From: Microbacterium sp. MM2322
GTDB taxonomy: Bacteria > Actinomycetota > Actinomycetes > Actinomycetales > Microbacteriaceae
Assembly: GCF_964186585.1 (NCBI RefSeq)
Contig: NZ_OZ075067.1
Coordinates: forward strand, 620,001-684,000
Length of the DNA: 64,000 nucleotides
Reading direction: 5' to 3'
A model generated the notes under the pieces. The model worked only from the letters and a program-made list of their open reading frames with translations. It was not told where the DNA came from and did no database searches. The translations under genes were made by a program, and so were the position numbers. This document shows positions 23,847 through 33,549 of the stretch, in pieces. Every line of letters starts with the position of its first letter. Position 1 is the first letter of the stretch.

Positions 23847-25913
23847 TCAGGACGCTTCGCCGGGGAAGGCCGCATCGAGCTCCGCGAGCCACGCCGTCGC
23901 GTTGCCGTCGGACGGTGCCCGCCAGTCGCCGCGCGGCGAGAGTGAGCCGGCGGGCGACACCTTCGGCGCGTTCGGGACGGCGCTGCGTTTGAACTGCGCG
24001 AACCCGAAGTAGCGCTTCAGGAAGACCTGCATCCACCGCACGATGGTCGCGCGGTCGTAGGCGAACCGCTCGTCGGCGGGGAAGCCCGGAGGCCACGCTC
24101 CGGTCTCCGCGTCCGACCAGGCGTGCTCGGCGAGGAAGACGATCTTCGACGGGCGGAAGCCGTAGCGGAGCACGTGGAAGAGCGTGAAGTCGTGCAGGGC
24201 GTACGGCCCGATCGTGCTCTCGGTCGACTGGACTTTGCCGTCCTGACCGGCCGGTACGAGCTCGGGGCTGATCTCGGTGTCGAGGACGGCCTGGAGCACC
24301 TCCTTCGCACGGTCGGTCAGAGTCGCGCCCGACTCGTCGCTGTGCGCAATCACCCAGCGGATGAGGTGCTGGATGAGCGTCTTTGGCACGCCCGCGTTGA
24401 CGCCGTAGTGGGCCATGTGGTCGCCGACGCCGTAGGTCGCCCAGCCGAGGGCGAGCTCCGACAGGTCCGACGTGCCGATGACCACGCCGCCGCGCTGGTT
24501 GGCGAGGCGGAACAGGAAGTCGGTGCGGGCGCCGGCCTGCACGTTCTCGAACGTCACGTCGTAGACGGGCTCGCCCTTCGCGAACGGATGCCCGAGCCCG
24601 GCCAGCAGCTCCGTCGCCATCGGACGGATGTCGACCGTCTCGATCGTCGCGCCGATCGCCTCGGCGAGGGCGATCGCGTTCGACTTCGTGTGCTCGCCGG
24701 TCGCGAAGCCCGGCATCGTGAAGGCCAGGATGTCGCTGCGCGGGCGCCCCATGCGGTCCATGGCGCGCGCGACGACGAGGAGGGCGTGCGTCGAGTCGAG
24801 CCCGCCCGAGACGCCGATCACGGGCTTCGGCTGCCCGATCGCGCGGAGGCGCTGCTCGAGACCTGACACCTGGATGTTGAAGGCCTCGTAACAGTCGAGG
24901 TCGAGGCGGGCGGGGTCGTCCGGCACGAAGGGGAAGCGGTCGAGCGGGCGGCGGAGCCCCGAGACGGATGCCGCGGGCCCGACCGTGAAGAGGATGCGAT
25001 TCGACCAGGTGGATTCGCTGCGGGCGTTGTCCTCGAAGGTGCCCTGACGCAGGCGGTCCTGACGGAGGCGATCGAGGTCGATGTCGGCGATCGCGTGCCG
25101 CGGTCCGTCGGGGAAGCGCTCGGTCTCGGCGAGGAGCGTGCCGTTCTCGTAGATCAGCGTCTGCCCGTCCCACGAGACGTCGTTCGTCGACTCGCCCTGG
25201 CCGGCGGCGGCGTACACGTAGGCGGCGAGGCAGCGGAAGGACTGCGACTGCGCGAGGACGCGACGGTCCTCGGCGCGGGCGATCGTGATCGGGCTGCCCG
25301 AGAGGTTCAGGAGGACGGTCGCGCCGGCGAGGGCCGCGTGCGAGGACGGCGGCACCGGCACCCAGAAGTCCTCGCAGATCTCGGCGTGGACGACGAGTCC
25401 GGGGACGTCGGTCGCCTCGAAGAGCAGGTCGGTGCCGACCGGCACCTCGTCGCCCGCAAGCGTCACGGTGTCGGGCGCGCCGTCGCCGCGCGCGTACCAG
25501 CGGGACTCGTAGAACTCGCGGTAGGTGGGCAGGTGGGACTTGGGCGCGACGCCGAGCACGCGCCCGCGGTGGATGACGACGGCGCAGTTGTAGAGCCGGT
25601 TCTGGATGCGCAGCGGTGCGCCGACGACGAGGAGGGGGGACAGGTCGACGGATGCCGCGACGAGCGCCTCGATGGCCGTGAGGACGGCGTCGAGCACGAC
25701 GTCCTGCATGACGAGGTCCTCGATCGCGTACCCCGAGAGGCAGAGTTCGGGGAAGACGGCGACGGCCACACCCTCGTCGTGGCAGGCGCGGGCGCTGGTC
25801 AGGACCGCCTCGGCGTTGGTCGCCGGATCGGCGATCGCGACCGGCACCGTGCACGCGGCGACGCGCGCGAAACCGTGCCGGTAGGGGTTCTCGAACGGGA
25901 GGTCCTGGGTCAC
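23847..25913 (-). CDS. nadE: Glutamine-dependent NAD+ synthetase
   Basis: 688-residue enzyme that converts deamido-NAD to NAD+ with glutamine and ATP. The N-terminal nitrilase-type glutaminase has the full triad E56 (FPELCLSGY), K125 (APKSHLPTYREFYESRW) and C180 (HAEICEDFW). The C-terminal synthetase has the PP-loop GVSGGLDST near residue 366, and the KSNAIALAEAIG and GTSDLSE segments. GTG start. Length matches the actinobacterial two-domain form. Confidence 0.95.
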   Translation of the reverse strand: MTQDLPFENPYRHGFARVAACTVPVAIADPATNAEAVLTSARACHDEGVAVAVFPELCLSGYAIEDLVMQDVVLDAVLTAIEALVAASVDLSPLLVVGAPLRIQNRLYNCAVVIHRGRVLGVAPKSHLPTYREFYESRWYARGDGAPDTVTLAGDEVPVGTDLLFEATDVPGLVVHAEICEDFWVPVPPSSHAALAGATVLLNLSGSPITIARAEDRRVLAQSQSFRCLAAYVYAAAGQGESTNDVSWDGQTLIYENGTLLAETERFPDGPRHAIADIDLDRLRQDRLRQGTFEDNARSESTWSNRILFTVGPAASVSGLRRPLDRFPFVPDDPARLDLDCYEAFNIQVSGLEQRLRAIGQPKPVIGVSGGLDSTHALLVVARAMDRMGRPRSDILAFTMPGFATGEHTKSNAIALAEAIGATIETVDIRPMATELLAGLGHPFAKGEPVYDVTFENVQAGARTDFLFRLANQRGGVVIGTSDLSELALGWATYGVGDHMAHYGVNAGVPKTLIQHLIRWVIAHSDESGATLTDRAKEVLQAVLDTEISPELVPAGQDGKVQSTESTIGPYALHDFTLFHVLRYGFRPSKIVFLAEHAWSDAETGAWPPGFPADERFAYDRATIVRWMQVFLKRYFGFAQFKRSAVPNAPKVSPAGSLSPRGDWRAPSDGNATAWLAELDAAFPGEAS

Positions 25914-25969
25914 GGCTCCAGTCTGTCAGGTGCCCGCCCGCGTGCGGCAGCCTGTGCTTTCATCGTCAG

Positions 25970-26869
25970 GTGCCCACCCGTGCCGTCGGATACCCGCCGC
26001 TCCCGCCGCCGTATCCGCTCCCGAAGGACTGGCGGGTCGGCACGCCCACCCGCATCCGTCCGTGGACGGTCGTGATCTACAGCCTGGTCGTGCTCGGGAG
26101 CGGTGCGGCGCTCGCGTTCGCGGTGCTCGGCGGGAACGTCGGTGCCGCGACGTGGTGGGTGCTCGTCTTCGCGGGCGCGACGCTCGGGTTCGGCGTCCAC
26201 TTCGAGCGCGCCGGCGGTGAACGGGGCATGCCGGAACTCCTCAACGCCGTCGCCCTGACGCGAGCGGAGAAGCGCCCTCCCGACTCGTGGGTGCACTTCT
26301 TCCGCGAGCGCGGTGCCGGGTCGTGGGTGAGCGCGTGGTTCACCGTGGCGGGCGTCGTGTCGACCGCGGCGTTCGTCTGGGCGATCGTCCGGTCCGTGAC
26401 GACGGATGCCGCCCTCGCCCTCATCTGGCTCATCCCGCTGCTCCTGGGGGCTCTCGTGGTCCTCCTGGCGGGCAGCATCGCGATCGTCTCGACGTGGCGC
26501 GCGGCATCCTTCGGTCGGCTGCCTATCGGCGTCGGGATCGGACCGTCGGGCGTGACCCGCTACTACCTCGACGACACGGACGACATCGACTGGGCCCGCA
26601 TCGCGCGCGTCGCCCCGACGGTGTCGGCCGTCGACGAGACGACGGGGGACTTCACCCCGTCCGTCGAACTCCGAGCCGCCGATGACGAGGTCCTGCTCGA
26701 CCTGAACATCAGCGGCTTCCGCGCCCACGCGTGGCTCATCTACGCCTCCATCCGGTTCTGGGCGGAGCATCCCGAGATGCGCCACGAGCTCGGGACGACG
26801 TTCGCGCAGCAGCGCATGGACGGGTGGCGTCGCGGCATGCTCGGGAAGAGTGTCGGCGACCGCGGATAG
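25970..26869 (+). CDS. Membrane protein of unknown function
   Basis: 299-residue protein with a Pro-rich N-terminus (residues 7-18) and about four membrane helices (near 30-50, 52-70, 110-130 and 140-165), then a soluble C-terminal domain of about 130 residues containing TRYYLDDTDDIDWARI, which resembles PH-like membrane-associated domains. No firm family. The GTG at 25970 is used; no good ribosome site is seen, so the start is uncertain. Confidence 0.6.
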   Translation: MPTRAVGYPPLPPPYPLPKDWRVGTPTRIRPWTVVIYSLVVLGSGAALAFAVLGGNVGAATWWVLVFAGATLGFGVHFERAGGERGMPELLNAVALTRAEKRPPDSWVHFFRERGAGSWVSAWFTVAGVVSTAAFVWAIVRSVTTDAALALIWLIPLLLGALVVLLAGSIAIVSTWRAASFGRLPIGVGIGPSGVTRYYLDDTDDIDWARIARVAPTVSAVDETTGDFTPSVELRAADDEVLLDLNISGFRAHAWLIYASIRFWAEHPEMRHELGTTFAQQRMDGWRRGMLGKSVGDRG

Positions 26870-26891
26870 TGTCGATTCCCGAGAGGGGATC

Positions 26892-29800
26892 ATGCGATAC
26901 ATCGAAGACGACGGCCGGATCGTCTGGAGCGCGAGCGACCTGAAAGCCGCGGCCGAGTGCGAATTCGCCTGGCTGCGGGCGATCGACGCGAAGCTCGGCC
27001 GGATCGCGGCGGTCGACGATCCGGAGGACCTCACCCTCGAACGCGCGGGCCGCCTCGGCACCCAGCACGAGCGGCGGGTGTATGAGGCGTACCGCGACGC
27101 GCATCCGGGTGCGGTCGTCGAGATCCCCGAAACGCGATCGTCGGATGCCGCGGGCCTCGCCGCCGCGGTCGCCGCCACCGACGCGGCTCTGGCCGACCCC
27201 GATGTCCACGTGGTCTACCAGGCGGCGTTCGCCACCGACGAGTTCGTCGGATTCGCCGACTTCCTCGTCCGGGGCGACGACGGCCGCTGGATCGTGCAGG
27301 ACACCAAGCTCGCCCGTCACGCGCGGGTCACGGCTCTCATGCAGCTCGCGGCATACGTCGATCAGCTCGACCGTCTCGGCGTCGCGCGTTCCGACGAGGT
27401 CCAGCTGCTCCTCGGCGACGGCACCGTGTCGACGCACGCCGTCCGCGACCTGCTGCCGGTCTTCTCACTGCGACGCGAGCGCCTCCGCGCGCTCATCGGC
27501 GACCGGGACCTCGCCGCCGGTGCGGCAGGCGAGCCCATCCCGTGGGGCGATGACCGCGGCGAGCTCCGGGTCGTCGCGTGCGGGCGGTGCGCGACGTGCG
27601 ATCTCGAGGTCGTCTCCTACCGTGACCTGCTGCTGGTCGCCGGCATGCGTCCCGTCCAACGCGACCGCCTCCGCGCGGCGGGAATCACGACGATCGACGA
27701 CCTCGCGGCATCCCGCGACGCTCCTCCTCGGATGTCGTGGGACACGTTCTCGGGGCTCCGGACCCAGGCGCGCCTGCAGCTCGAGAGCCCCGCCGGCGGC
27801 GTCGACGACACCCCCGCCGGGACGGGGCCCGCGATCCCGACGTTCGACGTCGTCTTCCCCAAGGCCCTGGGGGCACTGCCGCGACCCGACCACGGCGACC
27901 TGTTCTTCGACTTCGAGGGCGACCCGCTCTATACCGAGGGCGCGGCCGTGCAGTGGGGGATCGATTACCTGTTCGGCTGGGTCGACGAGACCGAGCAGTA
28001 CTCCGCGCTGTGGGCCCACTCGTTCGCCGACGAGAAGCGCGCGCTCGAGGACTTCCTCGAGTTCGTCGCCGTCCGCCGCCGCGCCCACCCGGGCCTGCAC
28101 ATCTACCACTACGCGCCGTACGAGCCGACGCACCTGCTCGCCATGGCGGCACGGCACGGCGTAGGCGAAGCGGCCGTCGATCGGCTGCTCCGCGACGGAG
28201 TGTTCGTCGACCTCTACCCGATCGTCCGGCGTGCCCTGCGCGTCGGCTCGCGGTCGTACTCCATCAAGAAGCTCGAACCGCTCTACATGGGCGACGAGGT
28301 GCGCACGAGCGACGTGCAGCGCGGGGACGACTCGATCGTCCGCTACGTCGAGGCTCGCGGATTGCAGGATGCCGGCGATGACGAGGCCGCGCGTATGATC
28401 CTCGACGACCTCGCCGATTACAACCGCTACGACTGCGTGTCGACGCGTCGGCTGCGCGACTGGCTCGTGGAGCGGGCCCGCGAGGCGAACCTCGTGCCCT
28501 CGCGGGAGCCCGACGCCGGCGAAGCCGTCTATGAGCCCTCGCCGCGCGCGGATGCGCTCGCCCGGTTCGCCGCCGACGCCGAGGACGAATCGGTCGCGCA
28601 GGCGCTCCGACTCGGGGCGGCGGCGATCGACTACTACCCGCGCGAGGCCAAGACCTTCTGGGCGACGCATTTCCTCCGCCTCCGCGAGCCGGTGTCGGTC
28701 TGGGAGGACACCCGCGACGTCGTGGTCGTCGATCGCGACCGCTGCCGGGTGCTCACCGACTGGCACCGCCCGGAAGGCCTGACCGCCGTCCGCCGTGTCG
28801 TCGAGATCCGGGGCGAGTTCGCCCCCGGCACGCGGGTGACCGTGGGGCAGAGCCCGTACGCCGTCTACGAGCTGCCGGCGCCGTTCCCCATCGAGACGAG
28901 CCCGCGGTGGATCCACGCGGCGCGGTCCATCACCGTCGTCGACGTCCTCGACGACGGCGTCGTGATCGAGGAGAACGCCTATCAGGGGTTCACCTGGCAG
29001 GAGCTGCCCGTCGCGCTCACGCCGCCCGCGCCACCGCGAGCAGGCAGCCAGCAAGCCGCCGTCGACGAATGGGCCGACGCCGTGCTGGCCGCGGCGCCGG
29101 CACTGCCGACCGATCCCGCGACCGACCTGCTGCTCCGCCGCCCGCCGCGCCGTGAGACCCCGTTGCCGCGCACCGGCGACGACGTCGCCGACATCTCCGC
29201 GGCGCTCGCTGAGGCGACCGACGGCTACCTCGCCGTGCAGGGCCCTCCGGGGACGGGCAAGACCTACGTCGGGTCGCACGTCGTGGCGCGCCTCGTTCGC
29301 GAGCGCGGCTTCCGCGTCGGCGTCGTCGCGCAGTCGCACAACGTGGTGGAGCACATGCTCGACCGGATCGTCGAGGCGGGGGTGGATGCCGCGCAGGTCG
29401 CCAAGGCGCCCAAGGGGCCCGCCACCGGGCAGGAACGCTTCACCGTCATCGCCAAGAACCAGCTCGCCGCCTACATCGACTCCCAGCCCGCGGGGTTCGT
29501 CGTGGGCGGCACAGCATGGGACCTCACCCACACCGGACGGGTCGGGCGCCGCTCGCTCGATCTGCTCGTCATCGACGAGGCGGGTCAGTTCTCGCTCGCC
29601 TCGACCATCGCGGTCTCGGCCGCCGCGAAGCGGCTGCTGCTGCTCGGCGACCCGCAGCAGCTGCCTCAGGTCAGCCAGGGCACCCACCCCGAGCCCGTCG
29701 ACACGTCGGCACTCGCGTGGGTGATGGACGACCATGCAGTCATCCCGGCAGATCGCGGCTACTTCCTCGCCCGCACGCGACGGATGCGGCCGGAGGTCGC

Positions 29801-30413
29801 CGAACCCGTCTCGCAGCTCGCCTACGAGGGCCGGCTCGAGGCCCACCCCGACACGGCGCTCCGGCGGCTCGAGGGCGTGCCCGCCGGTGTGATCCCCGTG
29901 CCGATCGCCCACACGCGCAACGCGACCCAGTCGCCGGAGGAGGCGGAGGAGGTCGTCCGGATCGTCCGCGACCTCAGCGGCACCCCCTGGTCCGACGGCG
30001 ACGCCACCCGTCCCCTCGCGCCCGAGGATGTCATCGTCGTCACGCCCTACAACGCGCAGCAGGTGCTCGTCGAAGAGGCGCTCGTCGCGGCGGGGTTCCC
30101 CGGCGTGCGCGTCGGGACGGTGGACCGGTTCCAGGGGCAGGAGGCGGCCGTCGTCGTCGTCTCGCTCGCGGCGTCGTCGGGTCGCGATGCGCCGCGCGGG
30201 CTCGAGTTCCTGCTGCTGCAGAACCGCATCAACGTCGCCGTCTCGCGTGCGATGCACACGGCCTATGTCGTCTACAGCACGGGCTTGCTCGACGACCTGC
30301 CGCGCACGCCCGACGGGGTCGCGCGTCTCAGCGCGTTCGCCCGGCTGGTCGGGACGGCATCAGCCGAGGGGGCGGTGCCGCCTCGGACCGTGCCGTCTCA
30401 GACCGTGCCGTAG
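26892..30413 (+). CDS. TM0106-type RecB-like nuclease fused to superfamily 1 DNA helicase
   Basis: 1173-residue protein likely acting in DNA repair or processing. Residues 1-240 form a RecB/Cas4-like nuclease: [17 protein letters not shown] (D-x-K) and QLAAYVDQL, with C23 and C230-x2-C233-x2-C236 placed as a possible Fe-S cluster. Residues 330-500 hold an RNase H-like segment ([12 protein letters not shown]). The C-terminal helicase has Walker A GPPGTGKT (about 783), DEAG (about 895), [19 protein letters not shown] and [18 protein letters not shown] ribosome site precedes the ATG. The last 16 bases overlap the convergent upp gene. Confidence 0.85.
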   Translation: MRYIEDDGRIVWSASDLKAAAECEFAWLRAIDAKLGRIAAVDDPEDLTLERAGRLGTQHERRVYEAYRDAHPGAVVEIPETRSSDAAGLAAAVAATDAALADPDVHVVYQAAFATDEFVGFADFLVRGDDGRWIVQDTKLARHARVTALMQLAAYVDQLDRLGVARSDEVQLLLGDGTVSTHAVRDLLPVFSLRRERLRALIGDRDLAAGAAGEPIPWGDDRGELRVVACGRCATCDLEVVSYRDLLLVAGMRPVQRDRLRAAGITTIDDLAASRDAPPRMSWDTFSGLRTQARLQLESPAGGVDDTPAGTGPAIPTFDVVFPKALGALPRPDHGDLFFDFEGDPLYTEGAAVQWGIDYLFGWVDETEQYSALWAHSFADEKRALEDFLEFVAVRRRAHPGLHIYHYAPYEPTHLLAMAARHGVGEAAVDRLLRDGVFVDLYPIVRRALRVGSRSYSIKKLEPLYMGDEVRTSDVQRGDDSIVRYVEARGLQDAGDDEAARMILDDLADYNRYDCVSTRRLRDWLVERAREANLVPSREPDAGEAVYEPSPRADALARFAADAEDESVAQALRLGAAAIDYYPREAKTFWATHFLRLREPVSVWEDTRDVVVVDRDRCRVLTDWHRPEGLTAVRRVVEIRGEFAPGTRVTVGQSPYAVYELPAPFPIETSPRWIHAARSITVVDVLDDGVVIEENAYQGFTWQELPVALTPPAPPRAGSQQAAVDEWADAVLAAAPALPTDPATDLLLRRPPRRETPLPRTGDDVADISAALAEATDGYLAVQGPPGTGKTYVGSHVVARLVRERGFRVGVVAQSHNVVEHMLDRIVEAGVDAAQVAKAPKGPATGQERFTVIAKNQLAAYIDSQPAGFVVGGTAWDLTHTGRVGRRSLDLLVIDEAGQFSLASTIAVSAAAKRLLLLGDPQQLPQVSQGTHPEPVDTSALAWVMDDHAVIPADRGYFLARTRRMRPEVAEPVSQLAYEGRLEAHPDTALRRLEGVPAGVIPVPIAHTRNATQSPEEAEEVVRIVRDLSGTPWSDGDATRPLAPEDVIVVTPYNAQQVLVEEALVAAGFPGVRVGTVDRFQGQEAAVVVVSLAASSGRDAPRGLEFLLLQNRINVAVSRAMHTAYVVYSTGLLDDLPRTPDGVARLSAFARLVGTASAEGAVPPRTVPSQTVP

Positions 30414-31030
30414 AGGCGGTCGCCCGCGTCGCCGAGACCCGGGACGATGTACCCCTTCTCGTTGAGGCGCTCGTCGAGCGCCCCGAGGACGAGGGTGACA
30501 TCGCGGTCGCCGACCTGCTTCTCGATCGCCGCGACACCCTCGGGGGCTGCGAGGATGCAGACCGCCGTGACGTCCTGCGCGCCGCGCGCGAAGAGGAAGT
30601 CGATCGCCGCGCCGAGCGAACCGCCGGTGGCGAGCATCGGGTCGAGTACGAAGCACTGACGGTCGCTCAGATCGTCGGGAAGGCGCTCGGCGTACGTGTA
30701 CGGCTCGAAGGTCTCCTCGTTTCGCGCCATACCGAGGAAGCCGACCTCGGCGGTCGGCAGCAGGGTCGTCATGCCCTGCAGCATGCCGAGTCCGGCGCGC
30801 AGGATCGGGACGACCAGCGGCCGCGGCTCGCTGATCTTCAGGCCCGTCGTCCGGGTGACCGGGGTGTCGATCTCGATCTCCTCGACGCGGACGCCGCGAG
30901 TCGCCTCGTAGGCGAGGAGCGTGATGAGCTCCTCCGTCAACTGGCGGAAGACCGGCGATGTCGTGCGCTTGTCGCGCAGCACCGTGAGCTTGTGGGTGAT
31001 GAGGGGGTGGTCGGCGACATGCACACGCAT
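30398..31030 (-). CDS. upp: Uracil phosphoribosyltransferase
   Basis: 210-residue pyrimidine-salvage enzyme: uracil + PRPP to UMP. Family motifs: [29 protein letters not shown] near residue 75, and the PRPP loop [14 protein letters not shown] near 130. The closing [12 protein letters not shown] is the uracil-binding segment. A TANNNT box is six bases before the ATG. It converges with, and overlaps by 16 bases, the helicase gene. Confidence 0.96.
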   Translation of the reverse strand: MRVHVADHPLITHKLTVLRDKRTTSPVFRQLTEELITLLAYEATRGVRVEEIEIDTPVTRTTGLKISEPRPLVVPILRAGLGMLQGMTTLLPTAEVGFLGMARNEETFEPYTYAERLPDDLSDRQCFVLDPMLATGGSLGAAIDFLFARGAQDVTAVCILAAPEGVAAIEKQVGDRDVTLVLGALDERLNEKGYIVPGLGDAGDRLYGTV

Positions 31031-31036
31031 GAGCCC

Positions 31037-31042
31037 AGGGTA
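31037..31042 (-). promoter_or_regulatory. Leaderless-type -10 box TACCCT for upp
   Basis: TACCCT on the minus strand, six bases before the upp ATG at 31030. It faces the tadA box in a 31-base divergent gap. Confidence 0.5.
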
Positions 31043-31049
31043 CCGGGGC

Positions 31050-31055
31050 TACGCT
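31050..31055 (+). promoter_or_regulatory. Leaderless-type -10 box TACGCT for tadA
   Basis: TACGCT, six bases before the GTG at 31062. It supports this GTG as the tadA start. Confidence 0.5.
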
Positions 31056-31061
31056 GACCTC

Positions 31062-31526
31062 GTGAGCCTGCCCGTCCCCGCCGCCGACGATGCGGCGATG
31101 ACACGGGCCCTGGAGCTCGCCGCCGACGCTCCCGCCCACGACGACGTCCCCGTCGGTGCCGTCGTGACCAGGGGCGGCCAGGTCGTCGGCGAAGGGCGCA
31201 ATCTGCGTGAGCGCGACGGTGATCCGCTCGCGCACGCGGAGATCGTGGCGCTTCGGGCCGCGGCATCCGCTCTCGGGTCCTGGAACCTCGAGGACTGCAC
31301 CCTCGTGGTCACGCTCGAGCCCTGCGTCATGTGCGCCGGCGCGATCCTGCAGACCCGCGTCGGGCGCGTCGTGTTCGGTGCATGGGACGAGAAGGCGGGC
31401 GCGGCCGGCTCCGTCCACGACCTGCTCCGCGACCGACGGATGCCGCACCGCGCCGAGGTCCTCGGCGGGGTCCGCGCGGCGGAGTCGGCGGCGCTGCTGC
31501 GTGACTTCTTCGGCCAGAAGCGCTGA
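31062..31526 (+). CDS. tadA: tRNA-specific adenosine deaminase
   Basis: 154-residue zinc deaminase that converts the wobble adenosine of tRNA-Arg(ACG) to inosine. H58 and E60 in LAHAEI and C88/C91 in EPCVMC form the metal and proton-relay site; VPVGAVV precedes them as usual. The GTG start agrees with a TANNNT box; a later ATG at 31098 would also leave the core intact. Confidence 0.93.
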   Translation: MSLPVPAADDAAMTRALELAADAPAHDDVPVGAVVTRGGQVVGEGRNLRERDGDPLAHAEIVALRAAASALGSWNLEDCTLVVTLEPCVMCAGAILQTRVGRVVFGAWDEKAGAAGSVHDLLRDRRMPHRAEVLGGVRAAESAALLRDFFGQKR

Positions 31527-31535
31527 GCGCCCGCG

Positions 31536-32648
31536 TCAGTCCGACGAGCTGAGGATGATCGCCTCGGTCGGCGGGGCGGGGGATGCCGGTGAGCCGATGT
31601 ACCCGGTCAGTTCGAGCAGCGCCCGGCGGAAGACGGCGGGCCGCTCCAGATGAGGCGTGTGGCCGACGCCGGGGAGCGCGAGTTCCGTGGCGGTGCCCCC
31701 GGCATCCGTGTACCGACGCAGCACCTCGCGGGTCTGCGACACCATCGGCTGGGCGGGGGCGATGTCGGCGCCCGGCCAGTCCGGCAGGATGCCGAGAGCG
31801 CCCAAATGGTTGGGGTCGGAGAACGAGGTGTCGGAGACGAGCGGGTCGAGGACGCCCCGCACCCACAGGATCGGGGGCTTCTCGGCGAGGTCGACGATCG
31901 TGGAGACGTCGAAGTTCGACGGCGCGAGTGCGTTCAGGACGCCGAACCGGCCGGGTGCGTATCCGGGCCAGTGCGGGCTCGTGACCGCGTCGCCGGGGTA
32001 GTTCCCGGTCGCGGTGGAGGTCGAGAGCATCGCCTCGACCCACAGGTCCTCGTGCTCGGTCTCGAAGCCCTCGGCGACGAACGAGGCCCGGAACACGCTC
32101 CGGGGCGACGTGGGCGACTCGGCGTCGGACTCGCGCGCCGTCAGTCGCCTCACGAACTCCGCATTCGCCATGCCTCCGCCGCAACCGGCGTCGTCGTCGG
32201 TCAGCCGCGTGCCGTCGAGCCGTGTCCCGCCGACGCCGTAGGGGGAGACGGGGGATTCCAGCAGGATCGTCCGCACCGGGTGATCGAGGGCGAACTGCAG
32301 GGCGGCGGCTCCGCCGAGGTCCCAGCCGACGAGGTGCGGGGCCTCGATGTCCATGAGTGCGAGCGTCGCCGCGACGTCGTCGCTCAGATCGCGGATGCCG
32401 CGGCTCGCGTCGACGGGCATGTGTTCCGTCCCGCCGAACCCGCGGAGGTCGACGGCCACGACGCGGAACTCCGCGGGGAGATCCTGCATGAGCTCCTGCC
32501 AGGCGAGTGCGGACGAGAGCGATCCGTGGAGCAGGACCACGGTGCGATCGGGCGCGGCTGCGGCGTCGTCGCCGGCGCGTTCGAGAACGTTGACGCTCAG
32601 GCGGTCCGTGTCGATGATGCGGGACGTGATTCCGTCGAGGAGTGCCAT
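31536..32648 (-). CDS. Alpha/beta hydrolase with Asp nucleophile (epoxide hydrolase/dehalogenase-like)
   Basis: 370-residue alpha/beta-fold hydrolase. HGSLSS near residue 42 is the oxyanion segment. The nucleophile elbow reads GWDLGG (about residue 113), placing aspartate where most relatives have serine, as in epoxide hydrolases and haloalkane dehalogenases. The catalytic histidine is in LPGVGHTPH near the end. A long insert between about residues 140 and 260 forms a cap. Substrate unknown. A TANNNT box precedes the ATG. Confidence 0.8.
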   Translation of the reverse strand: MALLDGITSRIIDTDRLSVNVLERAGDDAAAAPDRTVVLLHGSLSSALAWQELMQDLPAEFRVVAVDLRGFGGTEHMPVDASRGIRDLSDDVAATLALMDIEAPHLVGWDLGGAAALQFALDHPVRTILLESPVSPYGVGGTRLDGTRLTDDDAGCGGGMANAEFVRRLTARESDAESPTSPRSVFRASFVAEGFETEHEDLWVEAMLSTSTATGNYPGDAVTSPHWPGYAPGRFGVLNALAPSNFDVSTIVDLAEKPPILWVRGVLDPLVSDTSFSDPNHLGALGILPDWPGADIAPAQPMVSQTREVLRRYTDAGGTATELALPGVGHTPHLERPAVFRRALLELTGYIGSPASPAPPTEAIILSSSD

Positions 32649-32654
32649 GAGCCG

Positions 32655-32660
32655 ATGATA
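32655..32660 (-). promoter_or_regulatory. Leaderless-type -10 box TATCAT
   Basis: TATCAT on the minus strand, six bases before the ATG at 32648. Confidence 0.5.
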
Positions 32661-32709
32661 GGCCGGGGTCCTCCGTTCGCGCCGAGGAGCTGGATGACAG
32701 GATGGACTC

Positions 32710-33543
32710 ATGACGCACCACCTTCCGCCCGTTGCCATCCTCGGAGCAGGTTCGATGGGAGGTGCGATCGCTCAGGGCATCGCGCGGTCCGACCGGGCGA
32801 CGTCCGTCACGGTCACCAACCGCACCGCAGCGAAGGCCCGCGAACTCGACGGACTCGACACGGTCACGAGCGTCGCGCTCGCGGATGTCCCGTCTGCGAA
32901 CACGGATGCCGCGGCATCCGCCGACATCGTCCTCGTCGGGGTCAAGCCGGGGATGGTGCCCGACCTTCTGCGCGAGATCGCCGGGTCCCTCCGGCCCGGG
33001 ACGATCGTCGTGAGTCTGGCGGCAGGAGTGACGATCGAGACCTTCGAGGCCATCGTGGGGCCCGACATTCCGGTCATCCGTTCCATGCCGAACACGCCCG
33101 CCGTCGTCGGCAAGGCGGTCACCGGGCTCGCCGGCGGTTCGTCGGCGTCCGCTGAGGACCTCTCACTCGTGCGGCGCCTGTTCGAGACGTGCGGTGTGGT
33201 CATCGAGGTGCCCGAGGCGCAGATCGATGCGCTGTCGACGATCTCGGGGTCCGGTCCGGCTTACGTCTTCCTGCTGATCGAGGCGCTCACCGAGGCTGCG
33301 CGCGGGAAGGGGTTCGACGAAGCTGACGCCCGCCTCATGGCGGAGCAGACCTTCATCGGCGCAACGGCGCTCCTGGCGGCGACCGGTGAAGACCCGGCCG
33401 AGCTCCGCCGCCGCGTGACGAGCCCCAAGGGCACGACCGAGCGTGCCATCGGGATCCTGCAGACGGGCAACCTCGACGGCCTGTTCTCGCAGGCGACGGA
33501 TGCCGCCCTGGCCCGCGCCCGTGAGCTGGCGACCGGCGTCTGA
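32710..33543 (+). CDS. proC: Pyrroline-5-carboxylate reductase
   Basis: 277-residue enzyme for the last step of proline synthesis, reducing pyrroline-5-carboxylate with NAD(P)H. N-terminal dinucleotide fold LGAGSMGGA (about residues 11-19), middle IRSMPNTPA, and the C-terminal substrate domain LSTISGSGPAYVFLLIEAL and TSPKGTTERAI, all diagnostic. In mycobacteria proC is followed directly by the HTH and bS22 genes that lie about 4.5 kb downstream here. Confidence 0.97.
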   Translation: MTHHLPPVAILGAGSMGGAIAQGIARSDRATSVTVTNRTAAKARELDGLDTVTSVALADVPSANTDAAASADIVLVGVKPGMVPDLLREIAGSLRPGTIVVSLAAGVTIETFEAIVGPDIPVIRSMPNTPAVVGKAVTGLAGGSSASAEDLSLVRRLFETCGVVIEVPEAQIDALSTISGSGPAYVFLLIEALTEAARGKGFDEADARLMAEQTFIGATALLAATGEDPAELRRRVTSPKGTTERAIGILQTGNLDGLFSQATDAALARARELATGV

Positions 33544-33549
33544 TCCTGC

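Noticed and set aside
27465..30257. Long open frame (930 codons) antisense to the nuclease/helicase gene
   Set aside because: GC-rich genes leave mirror frames open. The product is Arg/Val/Gly-rich without domains, and the plus-strand frame has full helicase motifs.
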